64,000 nt of DNA from positions 2,046,001 to 2,110,000 of the forward strand of contig CBDCOU010000003.1 in NCBI GenBank assembly GCA_965219935.1, given 5' to 3'. Origin of the DNA: Bin34 sp965219935 (lineage in GTDB: Bacteria > Chloroflexota > Anaerolineae > Caldilineales > Caldilineaceae). Shown one piece after another: positions 1 to 8,223 of this stretch; the first letter of the stretch is position 1; each line of letters starts with the position of its first letter. The notes below the pieces were generated by a model, which saw nothing but the letters and a program-made list of their open reading frames with translations, made no database searches and was not told the origin of the DNA. A program made the translations under genes and the position numbers.

Positions 1-273
1 CTGCCGGCCACAGGACGGCTCGTGATGGCACGCGCGGCCCTTTTGACGTGTTGATTCGGCTTGCGTCCCTTGTGCTACAGTGCAAGCCTCAGGCAGAAGG
101 GGCCATTGATTTTAGAACCGTCGGCACGTCCTGGTTGTGGTTCGCCGCCAGGCATCCGGACCGGATCTGTTGATGCGCCGCAGCCTCCCCTTCTGACTGG
201 TCGCGGAACCGAATTCGCAGCCAGTGGGTTTTGTGCAGAGGCTCGCCAGTCGCAGCTTTCCTCGGGAAGGTCG

Positions 274-1674
274 ATGGTTTCCAGCAACAACGCCCAGCAA
301 GCCTGGCAGAGAGCCCAGGCTGCACTGGCCCTGCAGCTCACCGCCAGCGAGTACGACACCCTCGTCGGTCCGTGCCGTTTCTTCTCCTACGAAGACGGCG
401 AGCTCAAGCTTCTGGTACCCAACTCGGTGGCCCGGGATCTGCTGGGCAACCGGCTGCGCCCGTGGCTCAAGGAACACCTCGCGCAACTGCTGGGGGAATA
501 CGTCGACGTACACCTGATCCTGGATACGGCCGTGCCCGATGCCGCGGGGCCGGCAACGCCCTTGGAACTGCTGGCCGCACAAGCCAATCCAGCGGGGGAG
601 CAGGCCGGCTCGTTGTCGCCGGGGGTCAACCGTCTTAATCCGGCCTACACGTTCGAATCCCTCGTAATCGGCCCCCACAACAGCCTGGTTTGTGAGGCCG
701 CCCAGCAAATCGTCAACCTGGAGGCGAGCCATTTCGCCTCGCTGTTCATCTATGCCAACACCGGCTTGGGCAAGACCCACTTCCTGCATGCCATAGGCCA
801 TCTGGCACAGTCCCAGCAGGCACGCGTGTGCCTCTGCTCCAGCGAACAGTTCACCAACGATCTAGTCACCTCCCTGAGACACCGAAAAGGGTCGGCGGAC
901 GCGATGGATCGGTTCCGTCAACGCTACCGCGAAGTGGACCTCCTGCTGATCGACGACCTCCAGTTTCTAGCCAACAAGGCAAAGACCCAGGAAGAGCTGT
1001 TCCACACCTTTGCCGCACTCTATGCGGCGGGGAAGAAGGTGGTGCTCACCAGCGACGCTCCGCCCTCCCAACTCCATGGCTTGGAGCAGCGCCTGCAAAG
1101 CCGCTTCGAGGGTGGACTGGTCGTTGACATCGAAGCCCCCGACGCCGAAACCCGGCTTGCAATCCTGGAAGCCAAGACGCGGCTGTTCGGCTACGACCTG
1201 CCGTTGGATCTGCTGCAGCCAATCGCCTTCCAGACCTACGTCAACATCCGCGAACTCGAAGGAGTCCTACACCGCCTCAACCTGATCCAGAGACAGCAGA
1301 ACAGAGATCTGTCGCTGCATCAGGTCGAGCGGCACATCGAGTCGCTGACACCAGAGCGGGAACCGGTCGAACCGGAGTTGATGCTTAAAGTAATTTCAGA
1401 TAATTATGGCATCAAGGTCGAGGATCTGGTCGGCACAGCCCGCAACCGGAACACCTCCCGGGCCCGCCAGACCGCGATGTACCTGCTACACCGGGACCTG
1501 AAGCTGACCCTCAAGGCCACGGGCCAGCTGCTAGGGGGAAGGGATCACAAAACAATCAGCCATGGAATTCGGCAGATGAAACAGCGCCTGGCGGGCGAAC
1601 CGCAACTGGTACGCGACATCATGGAGGTCCGCAGTCGGCTGCAGTCCACAACGGCTGCCCAGGATTGGACATAA
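274..1674 (+). CDS. dnaA: Chromosomal replication initiator DnaA-type AAA+ protein
   Basis: This is a 466-residue DnaA-type initiator, which binds origin DNA and opens it in the ATP form. A short domain I/II covers residues 1-120. The AAA+ core has a Walker A at about 161-169 (ANTGLGKTH), Walker B LLLIDD at 223-228, and an arginine-finger stretch LQSRF near 274. Domain IV carries the DnaA signature GRDHKTISHG at 422-431. The frame is open from a TTG at 61, but the first 71 residues look non-coding, so the ATG at 274 with GGGAAGG just upstream was chosen. The first Walker A position is Ala rather than the usual Gly. No dnaN or recF follows, unlike a classical origin locus, so a second DnaA-like paralogue is possible. 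Confidence 0.9.
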   Translation: MVSSNNAQQAWQRAQAALALQLTASEYDTLVGPCRFFSYEDGELKLLVPNSVARDLLGNRLRPWLKEHLAQLLGEYVDVHLILDTAVPDAAGPATPLELLAAQANPAGEQAGSLSPGVNRLNPAYTFESLVIGPHNSLVCEAAQQIVNLEASHFASLFIYANTGLGKTHFLHAIGHLAQSQQARVCLCSSEQFTNDLVTSLRHRKGSADAMDRFRQRYREVDLLLIDDLQFLANKAKTQEELFHTFAALYAAGKKVVLTSDAPPSQLHGLEQRLQSRFEGGLVVDIEAPDAETRLAILEAKTRLFGYDLPLDLLQPIAFQTYVNIRELEGVLHRLNLIQRQQNRDLSLHQVERHIESLTPEREPVEPELMLKVISDNYGIKVEDLVGTARNRNTSRARQTAMYLLHRDLKLTLKATGQLLGGRDHKTISHGIRQMKQRLAGEPQLVRDIMEVRSRLQSTTAAQDWT

Positions 1675-1899
1675 AGTGTTGAAACAACAATAAAGGTTTG
1701 CTAATTTCCTGAAACCGATCGCGGTGACGAACCGTTGCATTCGGCGCCTCCGGCCTGACGGCAATCCGCGACCCGGATGCCCCCGACCGCCGAAGCCATG
1801 GGACAGGGAGGCGGTCGGGGCTCGCGTCAAGGTGTCGGCCGCACGGATTCGAAGGCGGACAAGCCCCGGCCACACCCCGCACGAAGCCGGGGGAACCCC

Positions 1900-1911
1900 G
1901 CCCCGCGGGGC
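1900..1911. terminator. GC palindrome between convergent genes
   Basis: The perfect 12-bp palindrome GCCCCGCGGGGC lies a few bases beyond the stop codon of the minus-strand transferase and downstream of dnaA. It is well placed to end transcription from both sides. No T-run is present, so the call rests on position and symmetry alone. Confidence 0.35.
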
Positions 1912-1917
1912 TTGAAC

Positions 1918-3036
1918 CTATCCGGACTTTGGTTCGGAATAGTCCCGGCCCAGCCAGGCCATCACGATCACGGCGCCAAGGCCCAAGGCCAGCAAGGCCA
2001 GCAGTTTGTTGATCCGGTCGTCCAACAACAGCGTCAGGGCGCCGAAGAGGCAGCAGAAGAGGTAGTAGGCGAACACGATTGCCCGTTCGGGCACGCCGCG
2101 ATCCAGCAGGACAAAGTGCAGGTGATCGCGTCCGGAGGTCCACGGTGCCACACCGCGGCGCAGCCGGCTGAAGATCAGCCAGGCCACATCCACGATGGGC
2201 AGCCCGAGCACCATCATGACGGTGGCGATTTTGGCGCCCCCCATGATGCCGACGGCGGCCACCGCATTGCCCAGAAAATAGGATCCGCTGCTGCCCATGA
2301 ACAGGGACCGGCGCCCGAGGTTGGCCGGCAGGAAGCCCACAATGACGCCCAGAAGGATCGTGGGTATCACGGCCACCGAAGCCTGCGGCTCCGGCAGCAC
2401 GTAAAGCATGTGGACCACCAGGACGGCGCACAGGATGGCCGATACGCCGGCCGCCAGTCCGCTGAGGCCGTCAAGCCAGTTGACCGTGTTGATGCAACCC
2501 ATGAACCAGAAGACGGTGACGGCCAGCACCAGCCACCAGGGAAACCCGTCCGGTCCGAAGAGAAGGCCCGGCCCCAGTGGATTGTTGACGTGCTTGATGA
2601 AGATCAGGCCAGCCATGGCAATCAGGCCGGTCCCAATCTGGATCAGGTACTGCCACCGGGAGGCCAGATCGAAACGGTCGTCGATGATGCCCCAGGCCGC
2701 GCAGAAGGCGCTGCCTCCCAGCAGAGCCCATATGCGCCGATCCTCCTGCGGATCATGGCTGACCGGCAGCCATGCCCTCAACTCCGGGCCGGCCGCCTCC
2801 CGCACTGCCAGATAGAGGCCCAGGACCAACGTAAAGGATGCCCAAAGGGCCAGACCGCCGGTGCGCGGGACGATGCCCCGGTGCTGCCGGCGACCACCCG
2901 GTTTGTCCACCAGGCCCCAAGTGCGTCCCAGCCAGCCGCTGACAGGCGACAACAAGGCCGAGGCCAGGGCTGCAACCAGCCCCAGAACCACATAGAAGGC
3001 GACGTCAACCATCGCTGTCGCGTGCGGGGCCGACAT
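1918..3036 (-). CDS. Undecaprenyl-phosphate sugar-1-phosphate transferase (WecA/MraY family)
   Basis: This polytopic membrane enzyme of 372 residues belongs to glycosyltransferase family 4 of the WecA/TagO/MraY type. The family moves an N-acetylhexosamine-1-phosphate from UDP-sugar to undecaprenyl phosphate, starting O-antigen, teichoic acid or other envelope polymers. Visible motifs are DKPGGRRQHRG then PRTGG near the N-terminus, the Mg-binding DD in IIDDRFDL, NTVNWLDGLSGLAAG, SGSYFLGN, and the HLHFVLLDRG motif near the C-terminus. About ten hydrophobic segments are present. It is the last gene of the minus-strand polysaccharide block. An internal Met (MVDVAF) eight residues in could be the true start. 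The exact sugar substrate cannot be read from sequence. Confidence 0.9.
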   Translation of the reverse strand: MSAPHATAMVDVAFYVVLGLVAALASALLSPVSGWLGRTWGLVDKPGGRRQHRGIVPRTGGLALWASFTLVLGLYLAVREAAGPELRAWLPVSHDPQEDRRIWALLGGSAFCAAWGIIDDRFDLASRWQYLIQIGTGLIAMAGLIFIKHVNNPLGPGLLFGPDGFPWWLVLAVTVFWFMGCINTVNWLDGLSGLAAGVSAILCAVLVVHMLYVLPEPQASVAVIPTILLGVIVGFLPANLGRRSLFMGSSGSYFLGNAVAAVGIMGGAKIATVMMVLGLPIVDVAWLIFSRLRRGVAPWTSGRDHLHFVLLDRGVPERAIVFAYYLFCCLFGALTLLLDDRINKLLALLALGLGAVIVMAWLGRDYSEPKSG

Positions 3037-3094
3037 GCAGCCGGCACCGGCGGTTCGGAAGCCCTTGTCCGAGGCGGATCCCGCGCAGTCTCAG

Positions 3095-3766
3095 TCAACC
3101 ACCGAAGTCGACGTCGGACTCCAAACGGGTAAACCACACCGGCCGCTTGAGGGACACCCGATCTTCGTAATCCCTCCAGGAAGGTCGCCGCACATGTTCG
3201 TGAATGAACACCTGAGCCGGTTCGACATAGTCCCGGTCAGGCCGCATGGCCTCCTTCTGCTTGCGGGAATCTTTGTCCGCCGCCGCAGCGGATTGGCGTG
3301 CGCCCTTTCCTCGTCGAGGGGCATCGGACCGATGACCGTCTCGGCGCCCTCGGGGTCCCTGGGCGCGTGTTTCAGGTCGTCGCTGAGACCTGGTGCCCCG
3401 GCGGTTCCGCGCACTGCTGCCCTTGCGCCGTCCCCTGCCCGATGGCGAGGGGTTGGTCCGGCTGTCGCGGTCCGGGTTCCCTGATCTGCCTCCATCGGCT
3501 CGACGCGGGTTGGCACGGTCCGCCGCCGATGGCTTGCCTTGCGGGCGCGATCCTTCCGAACGACCTGCAGCCGATTGTTTCCGCTTCCGGCCGCTGCGCC
3601 GACGACGCTGTCCGGACCGGTTTTCGGTCTGTTCGCGGCGGTTGGTGTTGCGGCCGGAACGACGCCGGCCGCGTCCTTGGCGACTTGGTTTGGAACCGTC
3701 CGCGCTCTGGTGGTCCCCGCGGGGCCTTCCCTGCGATGTGGAAGGCGAGCCGTTTTCGTCAGTCAT
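3095..3766 (-). CDS. Arg-rich low-complexity protein with conserved acidic/aromatic tail
   Basis: The 223-residue protein has two distinct parts. Residues 1 to about 170 are very rich in Arg, Ser, Gly and Gln, with repeated RRRRSGR-like runs and almost no hydrophobic residues. This suggests a disordered nucleic-acid-binding segment. The last 45 residues are ordinary and look conserved (EPAQVFIHEHVRRPSW, then VWFTRLESDVDFGG). The start MTDENG at 3766 was chosen because GAGGA lies about seven bases upstream; an upstream Met at 3793 is less likely. I do not recognise a family. It lies between the WecA-like gene and a LysM protein on the same strand. The base composition follows the high-GC neighbours, so the tail is the best evidence that this is a real gene. 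Confidence 0.6.
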   Translation of the reverse strand: MTDENGSPSTSQGRPRGDHQSADGSKPSRQGRGRRRSGRNTNRREQTENRSGQRRRRSGRKRKQSAAGRSEGSRPQGKPSAADRANPRRADGGRSGNPDRDSRTNPSPSGRGRRKGSSARNRRGTRSQRRPETRAQGPRGRRDGHRSDAPRRGKGARQSAAAADKDSRKQKEAMRPDRDYVEPAQVFIHEHVRRPSWRDYEDRVSLKRPVWFTRLESDVDFGG

Positions 3767-3802
3767 GGTTTGTCCTCGCAAATCCGGCTGCAACCGTGCA
3801 GT

Positions 3803-4546
3803 CTAGGATGGGCTGATCTCGAGCAGCACCACTTGTGCGCCGGAGGCATCGGCAAAGGTGATTGTAGTGCCGATCGTCCACTCGCGGGGGGTTCGCCCCC
3901 AGAACTTGTCGTAGGCGGTGTCCGTCCCTGCGCGGGACATGAGCCGAATACTGTCACCGGGACTGAGCGGAGCCATCGCGTCAAAGCGGTACTCCTCGTC
4001 CAGGCTGGTGGACACGGTCCAATTGGCCAGGGTGACGGGCTGGTCGCTGACATTGACAATGACGATCACTTCGGAGGCGTAGGTCCCGGCGTTCAGGATT
4101 TCGATTGCGAAACTGTCGGCTGTCGCCGTCCATACACTCCCCTCGGCGACAGCGTCGGGGGATGGAATCACCAGGATCTGCCCGGGCGTGATCAAGTCCG
4201 GGTTGACAATGCCGTTGGCGGACGCCAACACCCCCTGGCTGACACCGAACGTCGCCGCAATGGCACCCAGCGAATCGCCGGCCTGAACGGTATAGGTTCG
4301 CGGGGCCGTCGCAACTCCACCTTCCCGCGAGCCGAAACCGGAGGCCTGGACCGCCGCCTCGGCCTGGACGGTCGGCACAACAACGGACGACGGCTCGGCC
4401 GGCATGGCCGCCTGCGGCTCTTCCGGCACGGTTGCGATTTGCCGTCCAATCGACCTGTGCTCGTACAGCAGGAACCCAACCGACACCAGCAAAACAGTCA
4501 CCAGGACGTTGACCAGCAGGGCAAAGACGAACTGGCTGCGGTTCAT
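3803..4546 (-). CDS. Membrane-anchored LysM protein with lamin-tail-like C-terminus
   Basis: The protein is 247 residues from MNRSQ. One membrane segment lies at about 7-27, followed by a Pro/Ala/Val-rich linker and a single LysM peptidoglycan-binding repeat at about 84-128 (TYTVQAGDSLGAIA, NPDLITPGQILVIP). The C-terminal 110 residues form a beta-rich domain (VTLANWTVS, GDSIRLMSRAG, EWTIGTTITFADASG). That pattern resembles the lamin-tail domain of cell-surface proteins. It is probably an envelope-associated scaffold facing the wall. It sits in the minus-strand envelope block. An alternative start lies four codons upstream. Confidence 0.75.
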   Translation of the reverse strand: MNRSQFVFALLVNVLVTVLLVSVGFLLYEHRSIGRQIATVPEEPQAAMPAEPSSVVVPTVQAEAAVQASGFGSREGGVATAPRTYTVQAGDSLGAIAATFGVSQGVLASANGIVNPDLITPGQILVIPSPDAVAEGSVWTATADSFAIEILNAGTYASEVIVIVNVSDQPVTLANWTVSTSLDEEYRFDAMAPLSPGDSIRLMSRAGTDTAYDKFWGRTPREWTIGTTITFADASGAQVVLLEISPS

Positions 4547-4568
4547 GGGCCCCAACAACTACCGGCAG

Positions 4569-5264
4569 CTATCCGTCCGCCACATACTCCGGCGGAAAGT
4601 GCGGCCGACCCCAGTCCGTCTCATGGTTGGCGATCATGATCGATATGAAATGGGGCACGAGGGTCGCCATAATCGCCTGACCATCCTTGACCTGGTCGCG
4701 ATTCGCCTTGCTGTTCCAGGTGGCGCCACCGTGAACCAACTGGTTCCGCAGCACGTACAGCCGCTCGAACAGCTCGCACAAAATGGCGTAGGTGTCCTGT
4801 CGCGCCAGAGCACCGTGCGTACGTTCCTTCCTGGCAGCAAACCGGGCCTGCCACTCACCGCCACTCCCGGTCTTGTTCCTGCTCATCCAAAACCGCTTGT
4901 ACACATACGGGTTGTCGAGCAGCAGCCTGATCGGCCCCGAGAACCGCGACCAGATGGCATCGTAGACCACTCGCTCGCTGTCCAGCCGGCAAACCTTACC
5001 GAAGAATCGCTGGGCGGCACCCAGATCGGATGCATCGTGGAATTTGTCCGTATCCTCCGCATAGAGTGCATTGAACGTGATCCAGAGAAAAAGGAAGGCG
5101 GCATCCGGGTCGCCCGGTTCATCCCGCATCTCCGCTTCGGCCCGGCTCAGCCAACTGGTTGCGCGACGAACACGCAGACCCAGCCAACCGTATTGTTCCT
5201 CGGGATGGTCTGACTCCCACTGGACCCGCAACGCCTCGGCGCTGGGGGACCGCAATCTACTCAT
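4569..5264 (-). CDS. HEPN-like protein, stand-alone
   Basis: This soluble, mostly helical protein of 231 residues carries the R-x4-H signature of HEPN domains at residues 173-178 (RNQLVH), within the helix context LYVLRNQLVHGGATW. It matches the general form of stand-alone Apea-like HEPN proteins, often linked to RNA cleavage or stress and phage defence. It also has an N-terminal stretch FLFLWITFNALYA typical of those proteins. No MNT nucleotidyltransferase or other partner is adjacent, so a two-gene toxin-antitoxin pair is not supported. It lies on the minus strand between polysaccharide genes. Family membership is inferred from the motif and helix pattern. RNase activity is not shown. Confidence 0.65.
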   Translation of the reverse strand: MSRLRSPSAEALRVQWESDHPEEQYGWLGLRVRRATSWLSRAEAEMRDEPGDPDAAFLFLWITFNALYAEDTDKFHDASDLGAAQRFFGKVCRLDSERVVYDAIWSRFSGPIRLLLDNPYVYKRFWMSRNKTGSGGEWQARFAARKERTHGALARQDTYAILCELFERLYVLRNQLVHGGATWNSKANRDQVKDGQAIMATLVPHFISIMIANHETDWGRPHFPPEYVADG

Positions 5265-5384
5265 AGCCGCTCATGGCACACAGCACTCTCCTGAAACGAC
5301 GGTTCGGGTTTTGACGGTGCAATCGATGGGAATGATTGTGCATCGTTCCGCCAACGTACTCAGGACCCCGCGCCCGCGTCGGCC

Positions 5385-6518
5385 CTACCCGAACAGCCGA
5401 TCCACTTCCTCCACAATGGACTGTCCGGCCCTGGCGCAGGCCGTGGCGCGGGCGGCATCCGAATACCGGCCCAGTGTCCGTTCGTCCGACAACCACTCGG
5501 TCAATACGGAAACCTGGCTCTCTGGCGACGGGGCATACGTGCCCATGCCGTGCCTGATCACAAAAGCCGGGTTCTCCGCCTCCTGACCGGGGACAAAGCC
5601 ACTCAGGATGACGGGCAGCCCCATGGCCGCGGCTTCCATGATCGTGCCCGGCCCGGCCTTGGTGACCGCGCAATCGCTGGCGGCCATCCAGGCATGCATG
5701 TCGGTCACGAAGCCCAGCACACGCACCTGTTCCGTACCGAAGGACTGTGCAAGCCGCCGGGCCAGCGCCTTGTTGCGTCCGCAGACGACCGCCACCTGGC
5801 AGTCGGGCATGGCCTTCCGCCGCCGGGACGCCACCAGTTGTTCCACCAAGGCGGCGATGGTGCCGAACCCCTCGCCGCCGCCAATGACGAGTACCAGTGG
5901 CAGCTGTTCCTCCATGTCAAGCAACCGCTTCCACGCCCGTCGCTCCCGAACCTCGACGTCCACGAACTGCCTGCGGACCGGCAGGCCGTAGACCCGCACG
6001 TTCCGCTCCGACACACTGTACCTGCGGGCCGCCACGGCAGCCTGGACGGTCGGCACACAGCACAGGTCGAGTTGGGAATGGAACCACGAGCCATGCGGGG
6101 TTACCAGATCGGAGACCACGGACACGACCGGCAGGTCGCGACCGGTCGTCCGCAGGTGACGAAACAAGGTCGGATGAAACAGCGGATTGACGGTGACCAG
6201 CACATCCGGCCGCATGCGGTCGAACAGGAGCTCGAAGTACGGTTCCAGGTACCCGGCCAGCCACGCTGCCATCTGCTCTTCGGTGATCAGGGAACCGTAG
6301 TTGCTGAAGACCCACTGCCAAAAACCGGGCAGCCTGTTGGCAATGTATTTGTAGGCCAGGGGCACGTAGTCGAGGGGCCAAGGTGCGAACTGCTTGAAAA
6401 CATCGACCGAAAACACCTCGTGGACGCCCGGAAACCAGTGGGCGAACTCCTGTTGCAGGGCCAGAGTGCAGGAGCGATGTCCGCCTCCGATGTCGGACAT
6501 CAGTATGAGAATGCGCAT
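5385..6518 (-). CDS. MGDG-synthase-like glycosyltransferase (GT28)
   Basis: This is a 377-residue glycosyltransferase of the GT-B fold, resembling monogalactosyl- or glucosyl-diacylglycerol synthases. These add sugar from a UDP donor to a lipid acceptor at the inner membrane face. Visible features are the N-terminal glycine motif DIGGGHRSC, the domain link VLVIGGGEGFG, and the donor-binding region VTKAGPGTIMEAAAMGLPVIL. The frame runs further upstream, but MRILILMSD at 6518 is the natural start. It begins 38 bases after the stop of the WcaJ-like gene, so the two are probably co-transcribed. Glycolipid synthesis is the likely role; the exact acceptor is unknown. Confidence 0.82.
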   Translation of the reverse strand: MRILILMSDIGGGHRSCTLALQQEFAHWFPGVHEVFSVDVFKQFAPWPLDYVPLAYKYIANRLPGFWQWVFSNYGSLITEEQMAAWLAGYLEPYFELLFDRMRPDVLVTVNPLFHPTLFRHLRTTGRDLPVVSVVSDLVTPHGSWFHSQLDLCCVPTVQAAVAARRYSVSERNVRVYGLPVRRQFVDVEVRERRAWKRLLDMEEQLPLVLVIGGGEGFGTIAALVEQLVASRRRKAMPDCQVAVVCGRNKALARRLAQSFGTEQVRVLGFVTDMHAWMAASDCAVTKAGPGTIMEAAAMGLPVILSGFVPGQEAENPAFVIRHGMGTYAPSPESQVSVLTEWLSDERTLGRYSDAARATACARAGQSIVEEVDRLFG

Positions 6519-6555
6519 GGCGGCAACCGGAATGGGGCAACTGCTGCCGTGGCGG

Positions 6556-8196
6556 TCAATACGCGCCGCGGCGCAACAGCACGGTGGGAATTGTGCGCAG
6601 GGCAATGGACAGATCCAGGCCCAGGTTCCAGTTCTCGGCGTAGTAGATGTCCAACAACACCATTTCGTCGAACGTCAAATCGCTGCGGCCCGACACCTGC
6701 CACAGGCCCGTGATGCCCGGAAAAACGGCCAGCCGCTTCTGGTGCCAGGGTTCGTACCGCTCCACCTCGGCCGGCAACCCGGGACGGGGTCCGATGAAGC
6801 TCATGTCCCCCTTGACCACGTTGATGAACTGGGGCACTTCGTCCAGGCTGAAGCTGCGCAGGAACCGTCCCACCCGCGTGCAGCGGGGATCGTCCTTGAT
6901 CTTGAAGTAAATGCCCTGGGCGTTGTCGAGGTCCGCCACTTCGTCGAGCCGGGCGTCGGCGTCGCTGACCATGGTGCGGAACTTGAACACGCGAATGGGA
7001 TTTCCGTGGCGCCCAACACGCGTCTGGGTATAGATGACGGGACCGCCCGACTCCAATTTGATGGCGGCGGCAATCATGGCGCCGACGATCAGGGACGGCA
7101 CCATCAGAATCACAAAGAGAACCAGATCCGCCAGGCGCTTGAGCCAGTAGTTCCACCCGGTGATGGAGATGGGCTGTTCGCTGAGGAGGGGCACGCCCTG
7201 CAGGGTGTCCAGTTTGATCTGGTTTCGGGTCACCTGGAACAGGTTGGGCACAACCTGGGGCTGAATGCCCTGGTCGCGGCATGTTTCGAGGGACTGCTGG
7301 AGCAGTTCCGCATGGCTTTGGGGCAGGCAGATGATGACCCGGTCGGGCCGGAGCTCGCTCAGGATGCGGGGCAGGTCCGACACGGAGCCCAGCAGGCGGA
7401 ACCGGCCGATGTCGCGAGGGGGCGCCTCGCCTTCCTCATCCAGAAAGCCCAGCAGGTGCCAGCCCAGGTCCGGCTGGGCCACGATGTTGCGCATCAACAT
7501 CAGTCCCAGTTCGCCGGTTCCGACCAGCAACACCTTTTCGTGGCCCAGCCCATGGCTGTACAGCAGCCGCCGCACGGCCCAGAGCCCCAGCCGCAGGCCG
7601 CCTAGCAGGCCGGTCATCATGATGGCCGTATAGAGAAAGACCAGCCGGCTGTAGAGCTGGGGGTTGAAGAAGAGATGCCCCATGATGAGAACCAGGATCG
7701 TCAACGTCGAGGCGTTGGCAACGGTCCAGGTTTCGTGGAGCCAGCCCCGTATCTGCCCGTTGTGATAAACGCCGGCCAGCTGGAACGCCGCCAGCTGCAC
7801 CACAACCAAACTCAGGGCGGAAGGCAGATAGGCCTGGAACGTCTGAACGTGGATCGGCTCCACGTCCTTGAACCATTCCAGCTGGTAGCGAACGATGTAG
7901 GCCAGAACGAACGCCAAGAGTGTCAATGCGGCGTCCGCCGAACGAAGCAGGATTTGGCGCAGACGCGGATCGTCAGCCTGGTTGAAGGCCGCCAAGCGTG
8001 CTAGCAGACCGGTGTCCGCAGTGCGCGACGCAGGATCGTGGAGAGACACGGAGCAGATGGAAGCGGATTGCCGGCAGGAATTGAGCCGATCTGATATAAG
8101 GATAACCCGCGGCCGCTCCCCAGACAGTAGCCGTAATCGTTCCGTCCCGGTGCAGACCGCTTCCGCTTGGCCACAGGGGTCCCAATCCATATCCAA
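6556..8196 (-). CDS. Polyprenyl-phosphate hexose-1-phosphate transferase (WcaJ/WbaP-like)
   Basis: This initiating glycosyltransferase for exopolysaccharide transfers a hexose-1-phosphate to a polyprenyl phosphate carrier. The frame is 546 codons. After an unlikely first 50 residues there are four membrane helices (LTLLAFVLAYIVRY onward), a Rossmann-like CoA-binding domain with VLLVGTGELGLMLMRN, a fifth helix (LVLFVILMVPSLIVGAMI), and the catalytic bacterial sugar transferase domain. That domain shows KFRTMV, FLRSFSLDEVPQFINVVKGDMSFIGPRP and GITGLWQVSGRS. The start is uncertain: 8196 gives the longest product, while a GTG near 8049 removes a stretch that does not look coding. It heads the block with the downstream MGDG-like glycosyltransferase. 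Confidence 0.88.
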   Translation of the reverse strand: MDMDWDPCGQAEAVCTGTERLRLLSGERPRVILISDRLNSCRQSASICSVSLHDPASRTADTGLLARLAAFNQADDPRLRQILLRSADAALTLLAFVLAYIVRYQLEWFKDVEPIHVQTFQAYLPSALSLVVVQLAAFQLAGVYHNGQIRGWLHETWTVANASTLTILVLIMGHLFFNPQLYSRLVFLYTAIMMTGLLGGLRLGLWAVRRLLYSHGLGHEKVLLVGTGELGLMLMRNIVAQPDLGWHLLGFLDEEGEAPPRDIGRFRLLGSVSDLPRILSELRPDRVIICLPQSHAELLQQSLETCRDQGIQPQVVPNLFQVTRNQIKLDTLQGVPLLSEQPISITGWNYWLKRLADLVLFVILMVPSLIVGAMIAAAIKLESGGPVIYTQTRVGRHGNPIRVFKFRTMVSDADARLDEVADLDNAQGIYFKIKDDPRCTRVGRFLRSFSLDEVPQFINVVKGDMSFIGPRPGLPAEVERYEPWHQKRLAVFPGITGLWQVSGRSDLTFDEMVLLDIYYAENWNLGLDLSIALRTIPTVLLRRGAY

Positions 8197-8223
8197 CCGT
8201 CCGGCCGGCCCCCTCCGTCGGCC

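Noticed and set aside
61..273. Use of the TTG at 61 as dnaA start
   Set aside because: The 71 added residues have no DnaA domain I character and no clear ribosome site; the ATG at 274 fits the family.
1675..1917. Replication origin next to dnaA
   Set aside because: No cluster of DnaA-box-like sequences could be seen by eye; only an A/T-rich bit near 1680-1710 and a terminal GC palindrome.
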